DNA from: Marine Group I thaumarchaeote
Lineage (GTDB): Archaea > Thermoproteota > Nitrososphaeria > Nitrososphaerales > Nitrosopumilaceae
Direction of reading: 5' to 3'
Assembly: GCA_013390785.1 (NCBI GenBank)
Contig: JACASW010000002.1
Coordinates: 56,331 to 120,330, forward strand
DNA: 64,000 bases
Part shown: piece by piece, positions 53,484-59,991 of the stretch
Layout of the letters: every line of letters starts with the position of its first letter
How positions within the stretch are numbered: position 1 is the first letter of the stretch
The notes under the pieces: model-generated
What the model was told of the DNA's origin: nothing
What the model saw: only the letters and a program-made list of their open reading frames with translations
The model's database searches: none
Made by a program: the position numbers and the translations under genes

Positions 53484-53561
53484 TTAACTTTCTTCTTCCT
53501 CTTCATCATCTTCAGCATGTGCTGAACGATTAGGTCTTCTTGGAATAAACATCTTGGTCAT
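53484..53561 (-). CDS. Possible micro-protein (25 residues)
   Basis: A 25-codon frame, MTKMFIPRRPNRSAHAEDD with an acidic Glu-rich end, starting 7 bases downstream of the anchored protein gene on the same strand. Split charge and position suggest a real micro-protein, but it is too short to be sure. Confidence 0.35.
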   Translation of the reverse strand: MTKMFIPRRPNRSAHAEDDEEEEES

Positions 53562-53568
53562 TTTTCAC

Positions 53569-54150
53569 TTAGGATATTATGTAACTACCAAAGATTTCTA
53601 CTGTCTCGGCTCCTGCTGGGAGATCAATGTACAAGTCCATTCCAGCTTGTTCATAGTCCTCATGCTCTTGGTTATCTACCAAGATAAAGAATGTTCCATC
53701 GTCAGAACCGATATAGTCTGCGTTCAATCCAACAAATAATTCTCCATCATCTGCTGTAATTGTTTGAATGACTAGACTAGAACTGCCTTTGTCAAGATGC
53801 ATGCTCATAACATCACCAGTGCTAATAGACCAATCAAGTTGATCAATCAAATTCCTATCTGATGTGACATAAGATGAGCTTTTCATTGGTGAATATGTAG
53901 CACTAGGTGCCTGTTGGATTACTGGTGTAGTAGGTTTTTCTTGAACTATTGGAGCGCTTGGTGTTGGTTCCATGAATGAGAATGTTTCATCACCCATTGG
54001 GATAACTCCAGTAAAGCCGATTCCAATAATTAGAGCGACAGCCGTAATACCAATTGCGACAGAGATGCCCATTTTGTCCGCTCCACGTTTTTTTGGTGCG
54101 GAAGAGCTGCTGCCTTTTTCCATACCTTTTGGTAAAGCGCCATCTGTCAT
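53569..54150 (-). CDS. Membrane-anchored extracellular protein with ALPKGM head
   Basis: A 193-residue protein. Residues 1-25 are a short cytoplasmic head with GALPKGMEKGSSSSAPKK, residues 27-50 a membrane span (ISVAIGITAVALIIGIGFTG), then a Pro/Thr-rich linker and a beta-rich extracellular domain (about 85-193; VIQTITADDGELFVG, GMDLYIDLPAGAETVEIFG). The GALPKGM head resembles the GAMPKGF tail of two other proteins in the window. Function unknown. It is divergent from the regulator at 54317 and shares its operator region. Confidence 0.78.
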   Translation of the reverse strand: MTDGALPKGMEKGSSSSAPKKRGADKMGISVAIGITAVALIIGIGFTGVIPMGDETFSFMEPTPSAPIVQEKPTTPVIQQAPSATYSPMKSSSYVTSDRNLIDQLDWSISTGDVMSMHLDKGSSSLVIQTITADDGELFVGLNADYIGSDDGTFFILVDNQEHEDYEQAGMDLYIDLPAGAETVEIFGSYIIS

Positions 54151-54202
54151 TGTATCCTAATTTCGTTTTGCTGTACACATAAGACTACTGGTATTGAAAT
54201 TG

Positions 54203-54291
54203 GTTTTATTTGATCATTGTACCAAATTCAGTTTTATTTGATCATGGTGCCAAATTCCACTTTGGTGATCACGTATACCCTTATAATATCC
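54203..54291. promoter_or_regulatory. Tandem 28-bp operator-like repeats and TATA box before the double winged-helix gene
   Basis: Two 27-base copies lie 28 bases apart (54203-54229 and 54231-54257). They begin GTTTTATTTGATCAT and end CCAAATTC, and differ at two positions. A partial third element in inverted orientation, TTTGGTGATCA (54261-54271), follows. CTTATAATATCC around 54280-54291 is a TATA-like box about 30 bases before the TTG at 54317. The arrangement suggests repressor or activator sites between two divergent genes. Confidence 0.6.
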
Positions 54292-54316
54292 AATTTGTGA
54301 ATTTTAATTTGTAAAA

Positions 54317-54871
54317 TTGAATTCAGCAATAAAATCCAAAAGACGCATAAAATCAAACAGAGAGAAAATACACTCTACTGTAACTAGATATCCCGGACTT
54401 CGTTTTCATCAAATAAAAAAGCAAACTAAGATTGCAAACGGAACTGTTCAACATCATTTAGACCAACTGGTAAAGTCAGATGCTATCGTAGCAAATTATC
54501 AAAAACAAATTCCACGATATTATGCCCATAATATGGAAGGTAAGAGTCAGGTTATTTTACTGAGACTAAGGCAGAATACCACATCCAAAATCATAAAATC
54601 GATATTAAAAAATGAATGTCAGACTTTTGGCCAGATGGTAAAATTTTCAAAAAAGTCTCCCGGTACTGTTTCTGTTTACAAAAACATGCTTTTGAAAGAC
54701 AAAATCATAATCGGTGATACGAATACGTGTAAGTGTAATCGTACTTTGAGCAGCAAAATCAAATACCGATTAAATGATCCTGATAAAGTTCGTTTACTTG
54801 TTGAGGAATATGGCAAAACATCGCTAAAGAGATCAGCAGACAATTTGGCTGATATCTTTTTGTCACTCTAA
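54317..54871 (+). CDS. Double winged-helix transcriptional regulator
   Basis: A 184-residue DNA-binding protein with two winged helices: residues 15-75 (YPGLRFHQIKKQTKIANGTV, HHLDQLVKSDAIV) and residues 90-140 (ECQTFGQMVKFSKKSPGTVSVYKNMLL). Such tandem wHTH proteins are common in thaumarchaeal regulators. The start is TTG, placed about 30 bases after a TATA-like element. The repeated sites directly upstream make autoregulation and control of the divergent anchored-protein gene likely. A CKC pair near the C-terminus might sense metal or redox state. Confidence 0.85.
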   Translation: MNSAIKSKRRIKSNREKIHSTVTRYPGLRFHQIKKQTKIANGTVQHHLDQLVKSDAIVANYQKQIPRYYAHNMEGKSQVILLRLRQNTTSKIIKSILKNECQTFGQMVKFSKKSPGTVSVYKNMLLKDKIIIGDTNTCKCNRTLSSKIKYRLNDPDKVRLLVEEYGKTSLKRSADNLADIFLSL

Positions 54872-54887
54872 TTTCAGTTTCAATATT

Positions 54888-55094
54888 TTATTTTAGTATA
54901 GGTACGTCTTTCTCATCATTTGCCCTTTCAGCATCCATAGGCTCGTCATGTTCGTCATCACGATGCATAAAGCTGTGATTTTCACCTTCTTTTTTACGGC
55001 AAAATTTTTCGTGTATGTTTACCATCATCTTAAGCGTGTCCTCATTCTCGTGAAATTCACGCCTACCGCACTCCCCACAGATAAACTCAGGCAT
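54888..55094 (-). CDS. Small zinc-finger protein
   Basis: A 68-residue protein beginning FICGECGRREFHENEDTLK and continuing to HEKFCRKK: a CxxC...HxxxC pattern that fits a C2H2-like zinc finger. The C-terminal half is acidic and probably disordered. It is convergent with the regulator gene. Function unknown. Confidence 0.72.
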   Translation of the reverse strand: MPEFICGECGRREFHENEDTLKMMVNIHEKFCRKKEGENHSFMHRDDEHDEPMDAERANDEKDVPILK

Positions 55095-55147
55095 GTAATT
55101 CAGCCATTTCTAATGTATTTATTTTATTCCCATTGAGTAAATAGAAC

Positions 55148-55270
55148 ATGGCAGAATTTGATTTTGCAGCATTTGGAGCGTGGTCTGTCATCACAGCAGT
55201 AGTAATAGTAATCACTGGTGTAGTATACATCTCATACCGGAGAAAACAAAATGAGGCATCTTCATCTTGA
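55148..55270 (+). CDS. Single-span micro membrane protein (40 residues)
   Basis: A 40-codon gene: MAEFDFAAFGAW, one membrane span (SVITAVVIVITGVVYISY), and a basic cytoplasmic tail (RRKQNEASSS). It overlaps the DUF99 start by 20 bases in another frame, so co-transcription is likely. Small tail or signal-anchor proteins of this kind often modulate a partner; none is proven here. Confidence 0.65.
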   Translation: MAEFDFAAFGAWSVITAVVIVITGVVYISYRRKQNEASSS

Positions 55271-55826
55271 AAAGTCCGGCATTCGTGGTTTAGCAATTGC
55301 CGAAAGCTTCTCACAGAATTCAAAAAAATCAGTTTTGTCTGGCATTGTAATATCAACAGATTTAGTTATTGATGGTTTTGTAATGGGTCACTCTACCGTC
55401 GGAGGCGATGACGCAACAGATGCCATACTATCTATGTTTGAAAAACTTGATAGAGCAGACGTAAGTTTTCTTCTGATATCCGGAATCATAATTTCATTAT
55501 ACAATATGATTGATGTAAAAAGAATCTCAGAAAAAACAGGATTACCGGTAATTGCAATCACACATGATGAGTCAGATGGCATCGAGGATGCAATCAAACA
55601 TCATTTCCCAGATTCCTACAAGCCAAAGCTTGCAGAATATTCCAAGTTGGGATCACGTGAAAAGATCACATTACATACGTCACACAATTTGTACATACGA
55701 AACGAGGGCTGTACTGTATTGGAAGCAAAGCAACTACTTGACAAGATAACATCTCAGGGATCAATACCTGAGCCATTAAGGATTGCACAGTTATTGGCAA
55801 ATACGCTTCTGAAGGCTAAATTCTGA
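55251..55826 (+). CDS. DUF99 / endonuclease dU-family protein
   Basis: A 191-residue archaeal protein of the DUF99 (UPF0215) family, which has been linked to deoxyuridine-directed endonuclease activity. Visible segments: KSGIRGLAIAESF (residues 8-20), VIDGFVMGHSTVGGDDATD (about 39-57), and VIAITHDESDGIEDAI (about 100-115), with clustered acidic residues suitable for metal binding. If the enzyme assignment holds it would act on deaminated DNA; the biochemical activity is family knowledge, not visible here. Confidence 0.82.
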   Translation: MRHLHLEKSGIRGLAIAESFSQNSKKSVLSGIVISTDLVIDGFVMGHSTVGGDDATDAILSMFEKLDRADVSFLLISGIIISLYNMIDVKRISEKTGLPVIAITHDESDGIEDAIKHHFPDSYKPKLAEYSKLGSREKITLHTSHNLYIRNEGCTVLEAKQLLDKITSQGSIPEPLRIAQLLANTLLKAKF

Positions 55827-56010
55827 TTCTGCTTCTTGCACGAGTTCTTAGCTTCATTCTGCAGCATGGACATCTACTTTCAACTGTAACAAAATATGCA
55901 GCACAAAGAGTGCATCTCTTGTGTCCAGTAGCATATTTTGGTTGCTTTGTAGCAATTTTTACTCTAAATTGGTCACAAATTCCCCTGCAAGTAACACCCA
56001 TAGCGATCAT
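55816..56010 (-). CDS. Small double Zn-ribbon protein
   Basis: A 64-residue protein with VTCRGICDQFRV, RCTLCAAYFV and RCPCCRMKLRTRARSR: six or more Cys in CxxC-like pairs and a basic C-terminus. It resembles thaumarchaeal small zinc-ribbon proteins. It overlaps the convergent DUF99 gene by 11 bases. A role in RNA or DNA binding is suggested by the Arg-rich end. Confidence 0.75.
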   Translation of the reverse strand: MIAMGVTCRGICDQFRVKIATKQPKYATGHKRCTLCAAYFVTVESRCPCCRMKLRTRARSRIRI

Positions 56011-56044
56011 TATTTTTTTGGGTTTTAATACCTTTACAGTAAAA

Positions 56045-56920
56045 TCAGTTTTCAGATAATTTTTTGATGTAGGCTAAAATCCCCGTGTAATCAATTTCAC
56101 CAAATCCAGCCTCAAGTGCGTCATTGTAAATTTCGTTTGCACGCTCGGCCATTGGCAGCACAGCGCCAAAGTCCTTTGCTGTTGCAGTAATTATTCCCAA
56201 ATCCTTCTTCAGATTTTTTAGCGTAAAGGTAGGCTCAAATTCATCCCTAATCATCTTATGCGCCTTGTTTTCACTCATGCCTGTCTTGAAATAAGTCGAG
56301 TTTAGTATATCCAGAAACTTTTCGGGGTCAAATCCAGCCTTTTTTGTTAACGTAATTCCTTCAGCCAGTGCTAGTGCTAACAGCGAAATTTGAAGGTTCA
56401 TTGCAATCTTGATGCTATGTGCGCTGCCACTTTTGCCAAGGAAAAATGTCTTGTTGGCAATCGTATCAAATACCTGCTTGTACTTGTCAAAAACATCCCT
56501 GTCACCAGATGCCATAAGAACAAGCTTCCCGTCAATGGCAACATTTGGTCCGCCCATCACTGGAATCTCCAGCGATCTTATCTTTTCCTCATTGAGCCTT
56601 TTTGAATTTTGGATTGCGCTACTGGGGTTTATTGTGGACATCTCTGCAACTGCCAAGCCGTCGTGTTTTCCAGCAACTATTCCATCCTGACCAAACAGGA
56701 TTTGCTCAGCTGCATCGCCATCCTTAACGCATGTGATAATGAGCTCAGAAGACTGGGCTAGATGCTTTGGCGTGTCAGATATAATGGCACCATTTTCCTC
56801 AAGGTTTTTTGTCTTCGATTTTGTCCTGTTATACACGCAAAGTGAAAATCCGGATTTCAGCAGATGAAGACCAACTGCCTCACCCAGCATTCCTGTTCCG
56901 ATTAAACCAATTTTCACCAT
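56045..56920 (-). CDS. 3-hydroxyisobutyrate dehydrogenase-family protein
   Basis: A 291-residue beta-hydroxyacid dehydrogenase. IGLIGTGMLGEAVGLHLL (residues 4-21) is the NAD(P) site, the substrate-binding PVMGGPNVAIDGKL replaces the usual PVSGG, and the catalytic Lys lies in SAHSIKIAMNLQ (about residue 168). Relatives act on hydroxyisobutyrate, tartronate semialdehyde, succinic or glyoxylic semialdehydes; the SGG-to-MGG change suggests a non-standard substrate. It stands alone. Confidence 0.9.
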   Translation of the reverse strand: MVKIGLIGTGMLGEAVGLHLLKSGFSLCVYNRTKSKTKNLEENGAIISDTPKHLAQSSELIITCVKDGDAAEQILFGQDGIVAGKHDGLAVAEMSTINPSSAIQNSKRLNEEKIRSLEIPVMGGPNVAIDGKLVLMASGDRDVFDKYKQVFDTIANKTFFLGKSGSAHSIKIAMNLQISLLALALAEGITLTKKAGFDPEKFLDILNSTYFKTGMSENKAHKMIRDEFEPTFTLKNLKKDLGIITATAKDFGAVLPMAERANEIYNDALEAGFGEIDYTGILAYIKKLSEN

Positions 56921-57039
56921 GCAGTAACAGGGTGAACGGAAATTATGTGTGTTATCCTTATGATCGATATTCTATTTTACAATTAGATAAAATCATGCAG
57001 ATTTGACGAATTCTTAACAAAGTAAACAAACAGTGCTTT

Positions 57040-57201
57040 ATGGGGGAAATTCGGGACGTGCTCCTAAAGTCATTAAAGGACAACCCAGACGTACTCAAAA
57101 AGTTAGAGATGGAAGAATCTGACGAGAAGACAAAAGCCTTGCTAAAAATGATTCTTGAACAAATTCAGGCTGATCCTGAATATGCAGGCGTAAACCACTA
57201 G
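57040..57201 (+). CDS. Small helical protein (53 residues)
   Basis: A 53-codon gene missed by length cut-offs: MGEIRDVLLKSLKDNPDVLK, an acidic-basic helix (MEESDEKTKALLKMILEQI), and QADPEYAGVNH at the end. It sits between the dehydrogenase and the 130-residue hypothetical gene, which follows 46 bases later. Function unknown; a small adaptor is possible. Confidence 0.65.
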   Translation: MGEIRDVLLKSLKDNPDVLKKLEMEESDEKTKALLKMILEQIQADPEYAGVNH

Positions 57202-57247
57202 GCATCAAATCTTAATAGGATTATAATGCCGGTTATCACAAAGCGAT

Positions 57248-57640
57248 TTGAATATGGCTGGCTCAGAAACGTTTGGTGTTGAATCTGGTTTTGAAGAGCG
57301 AGTTTTGGAATGGATGAACAGTGATGCAAAAAAACGCAAGCTAAAGTTTGAGGCTAGATCATACGGTTATTCAATATCAACCGAAAATTTTGGTACTTTT
57401 GAAATGCTCTCATGGATAGGTGACGTCAAAGTTGCTAGAAGCCTAATCACAAAGGCCAGCAAGCGTTTCAAAGTCAGAGTAATTGAGGGAGGTTACAGAA
57501 CAAAAGAAAAGGTGCTCAAGAGAAAAAAAACAGATTATGCAATGGTTAGAAAGGGAGATAGGGTAATCGGACACCTGGAATTTTCTTCGTCACTGTTTGG
57601 CGACACAAAGTGGAAGCTGGAAACCGAAGAGAGGAAGTGA
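57248..57640 (+). CDS. Hypothetical basic protein (130 residues)
   Basis: I do not recognise this protein. It is mixed alpha/beta with no Cys: SGFEERVLEWMNSDAKKRKL (helix), FEARSYGYSISTENFGTFEM, KVARSLITKASKRFKVRVIEGG, and a C-terminal VIGHLEFSSSLFGDTKW. The basic middle (RTKEKVLKRKKTDY) might bind nucleic acid. The start is either TTG at 57248 or the ATG two codons later. Confidence 0.72.
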   Translation: MNMAGSETFGVESGFEERVLEWMNSDAKKRKLKFEARSYGYSISTENFGTFEMLSWIGDVKVARSLITKASKRFKVRVIEGGYRTKEKVLKRKKTDYAMVRKGDRVIGHLEFSSSLFGDTKWKLETEERK

Positions 57641-57913
57641 GTTTTTTAATTGATCGATCAATATTCCTACAATGATTTTTTGATCAGCAGATCCATCGAC
57701 AGTTTTCCAAAGTACGATATTCGGACGATTGACTAATAAGCAATAGTACCTTACAGAGTACACAAATCAAAGAAAAACCACAAACTTGGGGAGCATCGTG
57801 ATTTTCCTCTGATCTGTGTCTAATTCGCACTTGATCCAGCTGTGTATTAAATACGATCATTTCTAGCGATCACGCCTAATTTTTGCATCTTTTTTGCTTT
57901 ATACGCTCAATTA
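57641..57913. other. Intergenic region before cspA copy 1; GATC-rich, no gene supported
   Basis: About 270 bases without a credible gene. It has a perfect 14-base palindrome ATTGATCGATCAAT (57649-57662) and eight GATC sites within about 220 bases (57652, 57656, 57682, 57690, 57811, 57833, 57855, 57868 are their approximate starts), dense for AT-rich DNA. A 58-codon minus frame (57684-57860) is Cys-rich in a random-looking way and is not annotated. A TTTATACG element near 57898 precedes the csp promoter. Confidence 0.6.
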
Positions 57914-57950
57914 ATGGTTTATACGTAGTGTTTTTTTGAGGAACCTCAAT
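57914..57950 (+). promoter_or_regulatory. Promoter/leader of cold-shock gene 1
   Basis: A TTTATACG element (about 57918) and a TTGAGGAACCTCAA palindrome (57937-57950) end directly at the ATG. The same block, with two C-to-T changes that leave the palindrome arms able to pair as G-U in RNA, precedes copy 2 at 58266-58302. Such leader structures often control cold-shock mRNAs, but this is inference. Confidence 0.5.
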
Positions 57951-58145
57951 ATGGAAACAGGAACCGTAAAATGGTTTAACCAAAGAAAAGGATTTGGTTT
58001 CATCGAACGAGAAAACTCCGAAAAAGACCTATTTGTCCACCAGACAGAGGTTGAGGGTAACATTCGTGATGGAGACAAGGTCGAATTCGATGTTGGTGAA
58101 TCAGAAAAAGGCCCAAACGCAGTAAAAGTAAAACGAGTAGAGTAA
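57951..58145 (+). CDS. Cold-shock domain protein 1
   Basis: A 64-residue CspA-type OB-fold protein that binds single-stranded [26 protein letters not shown] contains RNP1 (KGFGFI), DLFVH is RNP2, and the C-terminus ends AVKVKRVE. The start is the ATG at 57951 by family alignment; an in-frame upstream extension is excluded as it adds MRNLN. Paralogue of copy 2, 352 bases downstream; the two differ at about 10 positions. Cold-shock genes in Thaumarchaeota are thought to come from bacteria. Confidence 0.96.
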   Translation: METGTVKWFNQRKGFGFIERENSEKDLFVHQTEVEGNIRDGDKVEFDVGESEKGPNAVKVKRVE

Positions 58146-58178
58146 GATTAGTAATTTTTAAGTTAATTTTCTTAATTT

Positions 58179-58266
58179 CTATATAGTGACTAACTTTACA
58201 GTATCCATCCTTCTATTTTTTTGAAAGTCCCTAGTGATACTAATAGAATCAGCATAAACAGCTCCA
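58179..58266 (-). pseudogene. 3' remnant of nikR trapped between the csp copies
   Basis: The minus strand here reads ITRDFQKNRRMDTVKLVTI and stop, nearly identical to the C-terminus of the intact nikR at 58531 (ITRDFQKNRRMDTVKLVTL). Upstream the remnant has lost about 16 bases relative to nikR and ends at CTCCATG, which joins directly to the promoter block of csp copy 2. It has no start codon in frame and is a duplication scar. Confidence 0.85.
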
Positions 58267-58302
58267 TGGTTTATACGTAGTGTTTTTTTGAGGAATTTCA
58301 AT

Positions 58303-58497
58303 ATGGAAACAGGAACCGTAAAATGGTTTAACCAAACAAAAGGATTTGGTTTCATCGAGCGAGAAGGCGAGGAAAAAGACCTCTTTGTACACAAGACAGA
58401 AGTTGAGGGTACAATTCGCGATGGAGACAAAGTTGAGTTTGAAGTTGGAGAAACCGAAAAAGGCCCAAACGCAGTAAAAGTAAAAGCAGTAGAGTAA
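58303..58497 (+). CDS. Cold-shock domain protein 2
   Basis: A 64-residue cold-shock protein, paralogue of copy 1: [20 protein letters not shown] with RNP1 KGFGFI and RNP2 LFVH both kept. Changes against copy 1 are mostly conservative (Glu/Asp, Lys/Gln) plus an Arg-to-Ala near the C-terminus. Its promoter block is also duplicated (58266-58302), so both copies should be expressed. The two have drifted but stay under purifying constraint. Confidence 0.95.
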   Translation: METGTVKWFNQTKGFGFIEREGEEKDLFVHKTEVEGTIRDGDKVEFEVGETEKGPNAVKVKAVE

Positions 58498-58530
58498 GAT
58501 TAGTAATTTTTAAGTTAATTTTCTTAATTT

Positions 58531-58914
58531 CTATAACGTGACTAACTTTACAGTATCCATCCTTCTATTTTTTTGAAAGTCCCTAGTGATGGTGCTGACC
58601 GAATCTGCATCTCCCTTCAGCATAAACAACTCCATGCATTTTTCACCCTCAATCTTGCTGTGCATGTGAGTTGTGATCAAATCTTCAAAACTATGCTTTA
58701 TCCCATTTACCTGATCATCATATTCGTCGTTGTGGACGACAAGCAAAATTGCATTGATGCTTCCGGATAGATTTTGGTTCTGCTTTTCCTCCGCGACAAA
58801 GCTTCTGATGCCAGCCCGGATTGCATCAGACCTTCCGGAGAACCCCATCGACTTTTGGAGGTTATCAATCTCCTTGAGAATTTCCTCAGTGAGTGAGATA
58901 GATACTATTGGCAC
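58531..58914 (-). CDS. nikR: Nickel-responsive regulator NikR-like
   Basis: A 127-residue ribbon-helix-helix/ACT regulator. The N-terminal MPIVSISLTEEILKEIDNL and GRSDAIRAGIRSF form the RHH DNA-binding part. The metal-binding domain has LLVVHNDEY, KHSFEDLI, HMHSK and, 6 residues on, Cys in KCMELF: the His/His/His/Cys set of NikR nickel sites. It is divergent from the znuABC-like transporter, so it probably controls it. Whether the metal is Ni, Co or Zn cannot be read from the sequence. Confidence 0.9.
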   Translation of the reverse strand: MPIVSISLTEEILKEIDNLQKSMGFSGRSDAIRAGIRSFVAEEKQNQNLSGSINAILLVVHNDEYDDQVNGIKHSFEDLITTHMHSKIEGEKCMELFMLKGDADSVSTITRDFQKNRRMDTVKLVTL

Positions 58915-58921
58915 GAGTAGA

Positions 58922-58985
58922 TTGTTATTAAGAAATATAAAAATATTAACTAAATGTTATTAACTTTTTACAGATTTATTAATAA
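58922..58985. promoter_or_regulatory. Intergenic control region between nikR and the metal transporter
   Basis: The 90-base gap to the ATG at 59005 holds repeated GTTATTAA words (58922 and 58951), an imperfect palindrome around ATTAAC-TAAAT-GTTATT (58946-58962) and a rightward TATA-like TTTATTAATAAT (about 58974). This fits a NikR or Zur-like operator overlapping the transporter promoter, but the repeats are short and AT-rich. Confidence 0.4.
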
Positions 58986-59004
58986 TAAATCAGTTTTTGC
59001 CGGT

Positions 59005-59991
59005 ATGATGGCACAATCAAAAATTGCAATTATTGCAATAATCATAATAATCCCACTAGTTTCAGTGATTCTTTGGAGTAATGAAAGCACAAAAAACTTG
59101 GAGACGAGTGAAGATGAACTACAAGTATACGTGTCATTTTATCCATTGTATGAAACTACACAAGCAGTTATTGGTCAGAAGGCAGATGTAAAAATTCTCA
59201 CTCCAACAAATGTTGATCCTCACGACTTTGATCCATCAGTAAAAGTTATTCAAGAAATGAAAACAGCCGATTTAATAATTCTTAATGGAGGGGGATTCGA
59301 ATCTTGGATTTCAAATATGGAATTTGAATCAGGTCAATTATTAGATTCTAGTAATGGCATTTCATTCTTAAAAACAGAATCAGTTGATCATCATGAAATC
59401 CCAGAAGAGGAACATGAGGAACATGAGGAACATGAGGAACATGAGGAAAATGAGGAACATGAGGAACATGAAGTGGTATCGGATCCACATATTTGGCTGA
59501 ATCCAAATTTAGTAAAAATCCAGGTGAAAAATATTGTAGAAAGATTATCAAAAATTGATCCAGAAAATTCAAAATCATATAATGAAAATGCATCACAATA
59601 TATCGAGAAACTAGAATTACTTGATTTACAAATCAGAGAGGAATTATCATCATGTAGCAAGAAAGATTTTATAACATATCACAATGCATTTTCTTATTTT
59701 TCAAATGAATATGGATTAACACAGCATGTCATTACAAAAGGAGTTCATGATCATTCACAACCTACTGCCAAATCAATTGAGGGCATTATTGACTTGGCAA
59801 AAAAATTGGATATTAAAGTGATATTTACAGAAGACACTTCAGATATCAGGATTTCACAAGTAATTGCGGATGAAATTGGTGCAGATGTTTTAACTTTATC
59901 ACCTATAGCCACACAAGATAAAGAAAATAAGAATTATTTTGAGAGAATGCAAGAAAATGCTTCTAGTCTAAAGGAGGCATTGTGTAATTGA
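59005..59991 (+). CDS. znuA: ZnuA-type metal-binding protein with His-rich loop
   Basis: Extracellular solute-binding protein of a zinc/manganese (cluster 9) ABC transporter. From the ATG at 59005 it has a hydrophobic signal/anchor (IAIIAIIIIIPLVSVILW) and then VSFYPLYETTQAV and TPTNVDPHDFDPS. The His-rich loop is an EEH tandem repeat (about residues 133-157). The binding His set continues with SDPHIWLNP, ITYHNAFSYF and GVHDHSQPT, and the closing Asp lies in TEDTSDIR. Start is chosen by the TATA-like element about 30 bases upstream; the longer frame to 58954 is less likely. First gene of a three-gene operon. Confidence 0.93.
   Translation: MMAQSKIAIIAIIIIIPLVSVILWSNESTKNLETSEDELQVYVSFYPLYETTQAVIGQKADVKILTPTNVDPHDFDPSVKVIQEMKTADLIILNGGGFESWISNMEFESGQLLDSSNGISFLKTESVDHHEIPEEEHEEHEEHEEHEENEEHEEHEVVSDPHIWLNPNLVKIQVKNIVERLSKIDPENSKSYNENASQYIEKLELLDLQIREELSSCSKKDFITYHNAFSYFSNEYGLTQHVITKGVHDHSQPTAKSIEGIIDLAKKLDIKVIFTEDTSDIRISQVIADEIGADVLTLSPIATQDKENKNYFERMQENASSLKEALCN
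59407..59472 (+). repeat. 9-bp tandem repeat (GAGGAACAT) in znuA-like gene
   Basis: About seven GAGGAACAT units encode Glu-Glu-His, with one unit changed to Glu-Glu-Asn. Homogeneous units suggest replication slippage, so loop length probably differs between strains. His-rich loops of this kind in ZnuA bind extra zinc. Confidence 0.85.

Larger units (their letters stand above)
57914..58617. repeat. 352-bp tandem duplication (csp + nikR end)
   Basis: Unit 1 runs 57914-58265 and unit 2 from 58266 onward; equivalent positions are exactly 352 bases apart (csp ATG 57951 and 58303, nikR tail 58186 and 58538). It covers the csp promoter, gene, terminator region and the last about 85 bases of nikR. 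The junction is at ATG within CTCCATGGTTTATACG. Beyond the nikR tail the alignment shifts by 16 bases, owing to the deletion in the remnant. Confidence 0.88.

Noticed and set aside
57684..57860. 58-codon minus ORF in the csp upstream gap
   Set aside because: Random-looking Cys/Ser/Leu content, no promoter or ribosome site, and it lies over the GATC cluster.
58179..58430. 83-codon minus ORF spanning the nikR remnant and csp copy 2
   Set aside because: Its C-terminal end is a duplicated nikR fragment and the rest is antisense to the second csp gene; treated as a pseudogene scar, not a gene.
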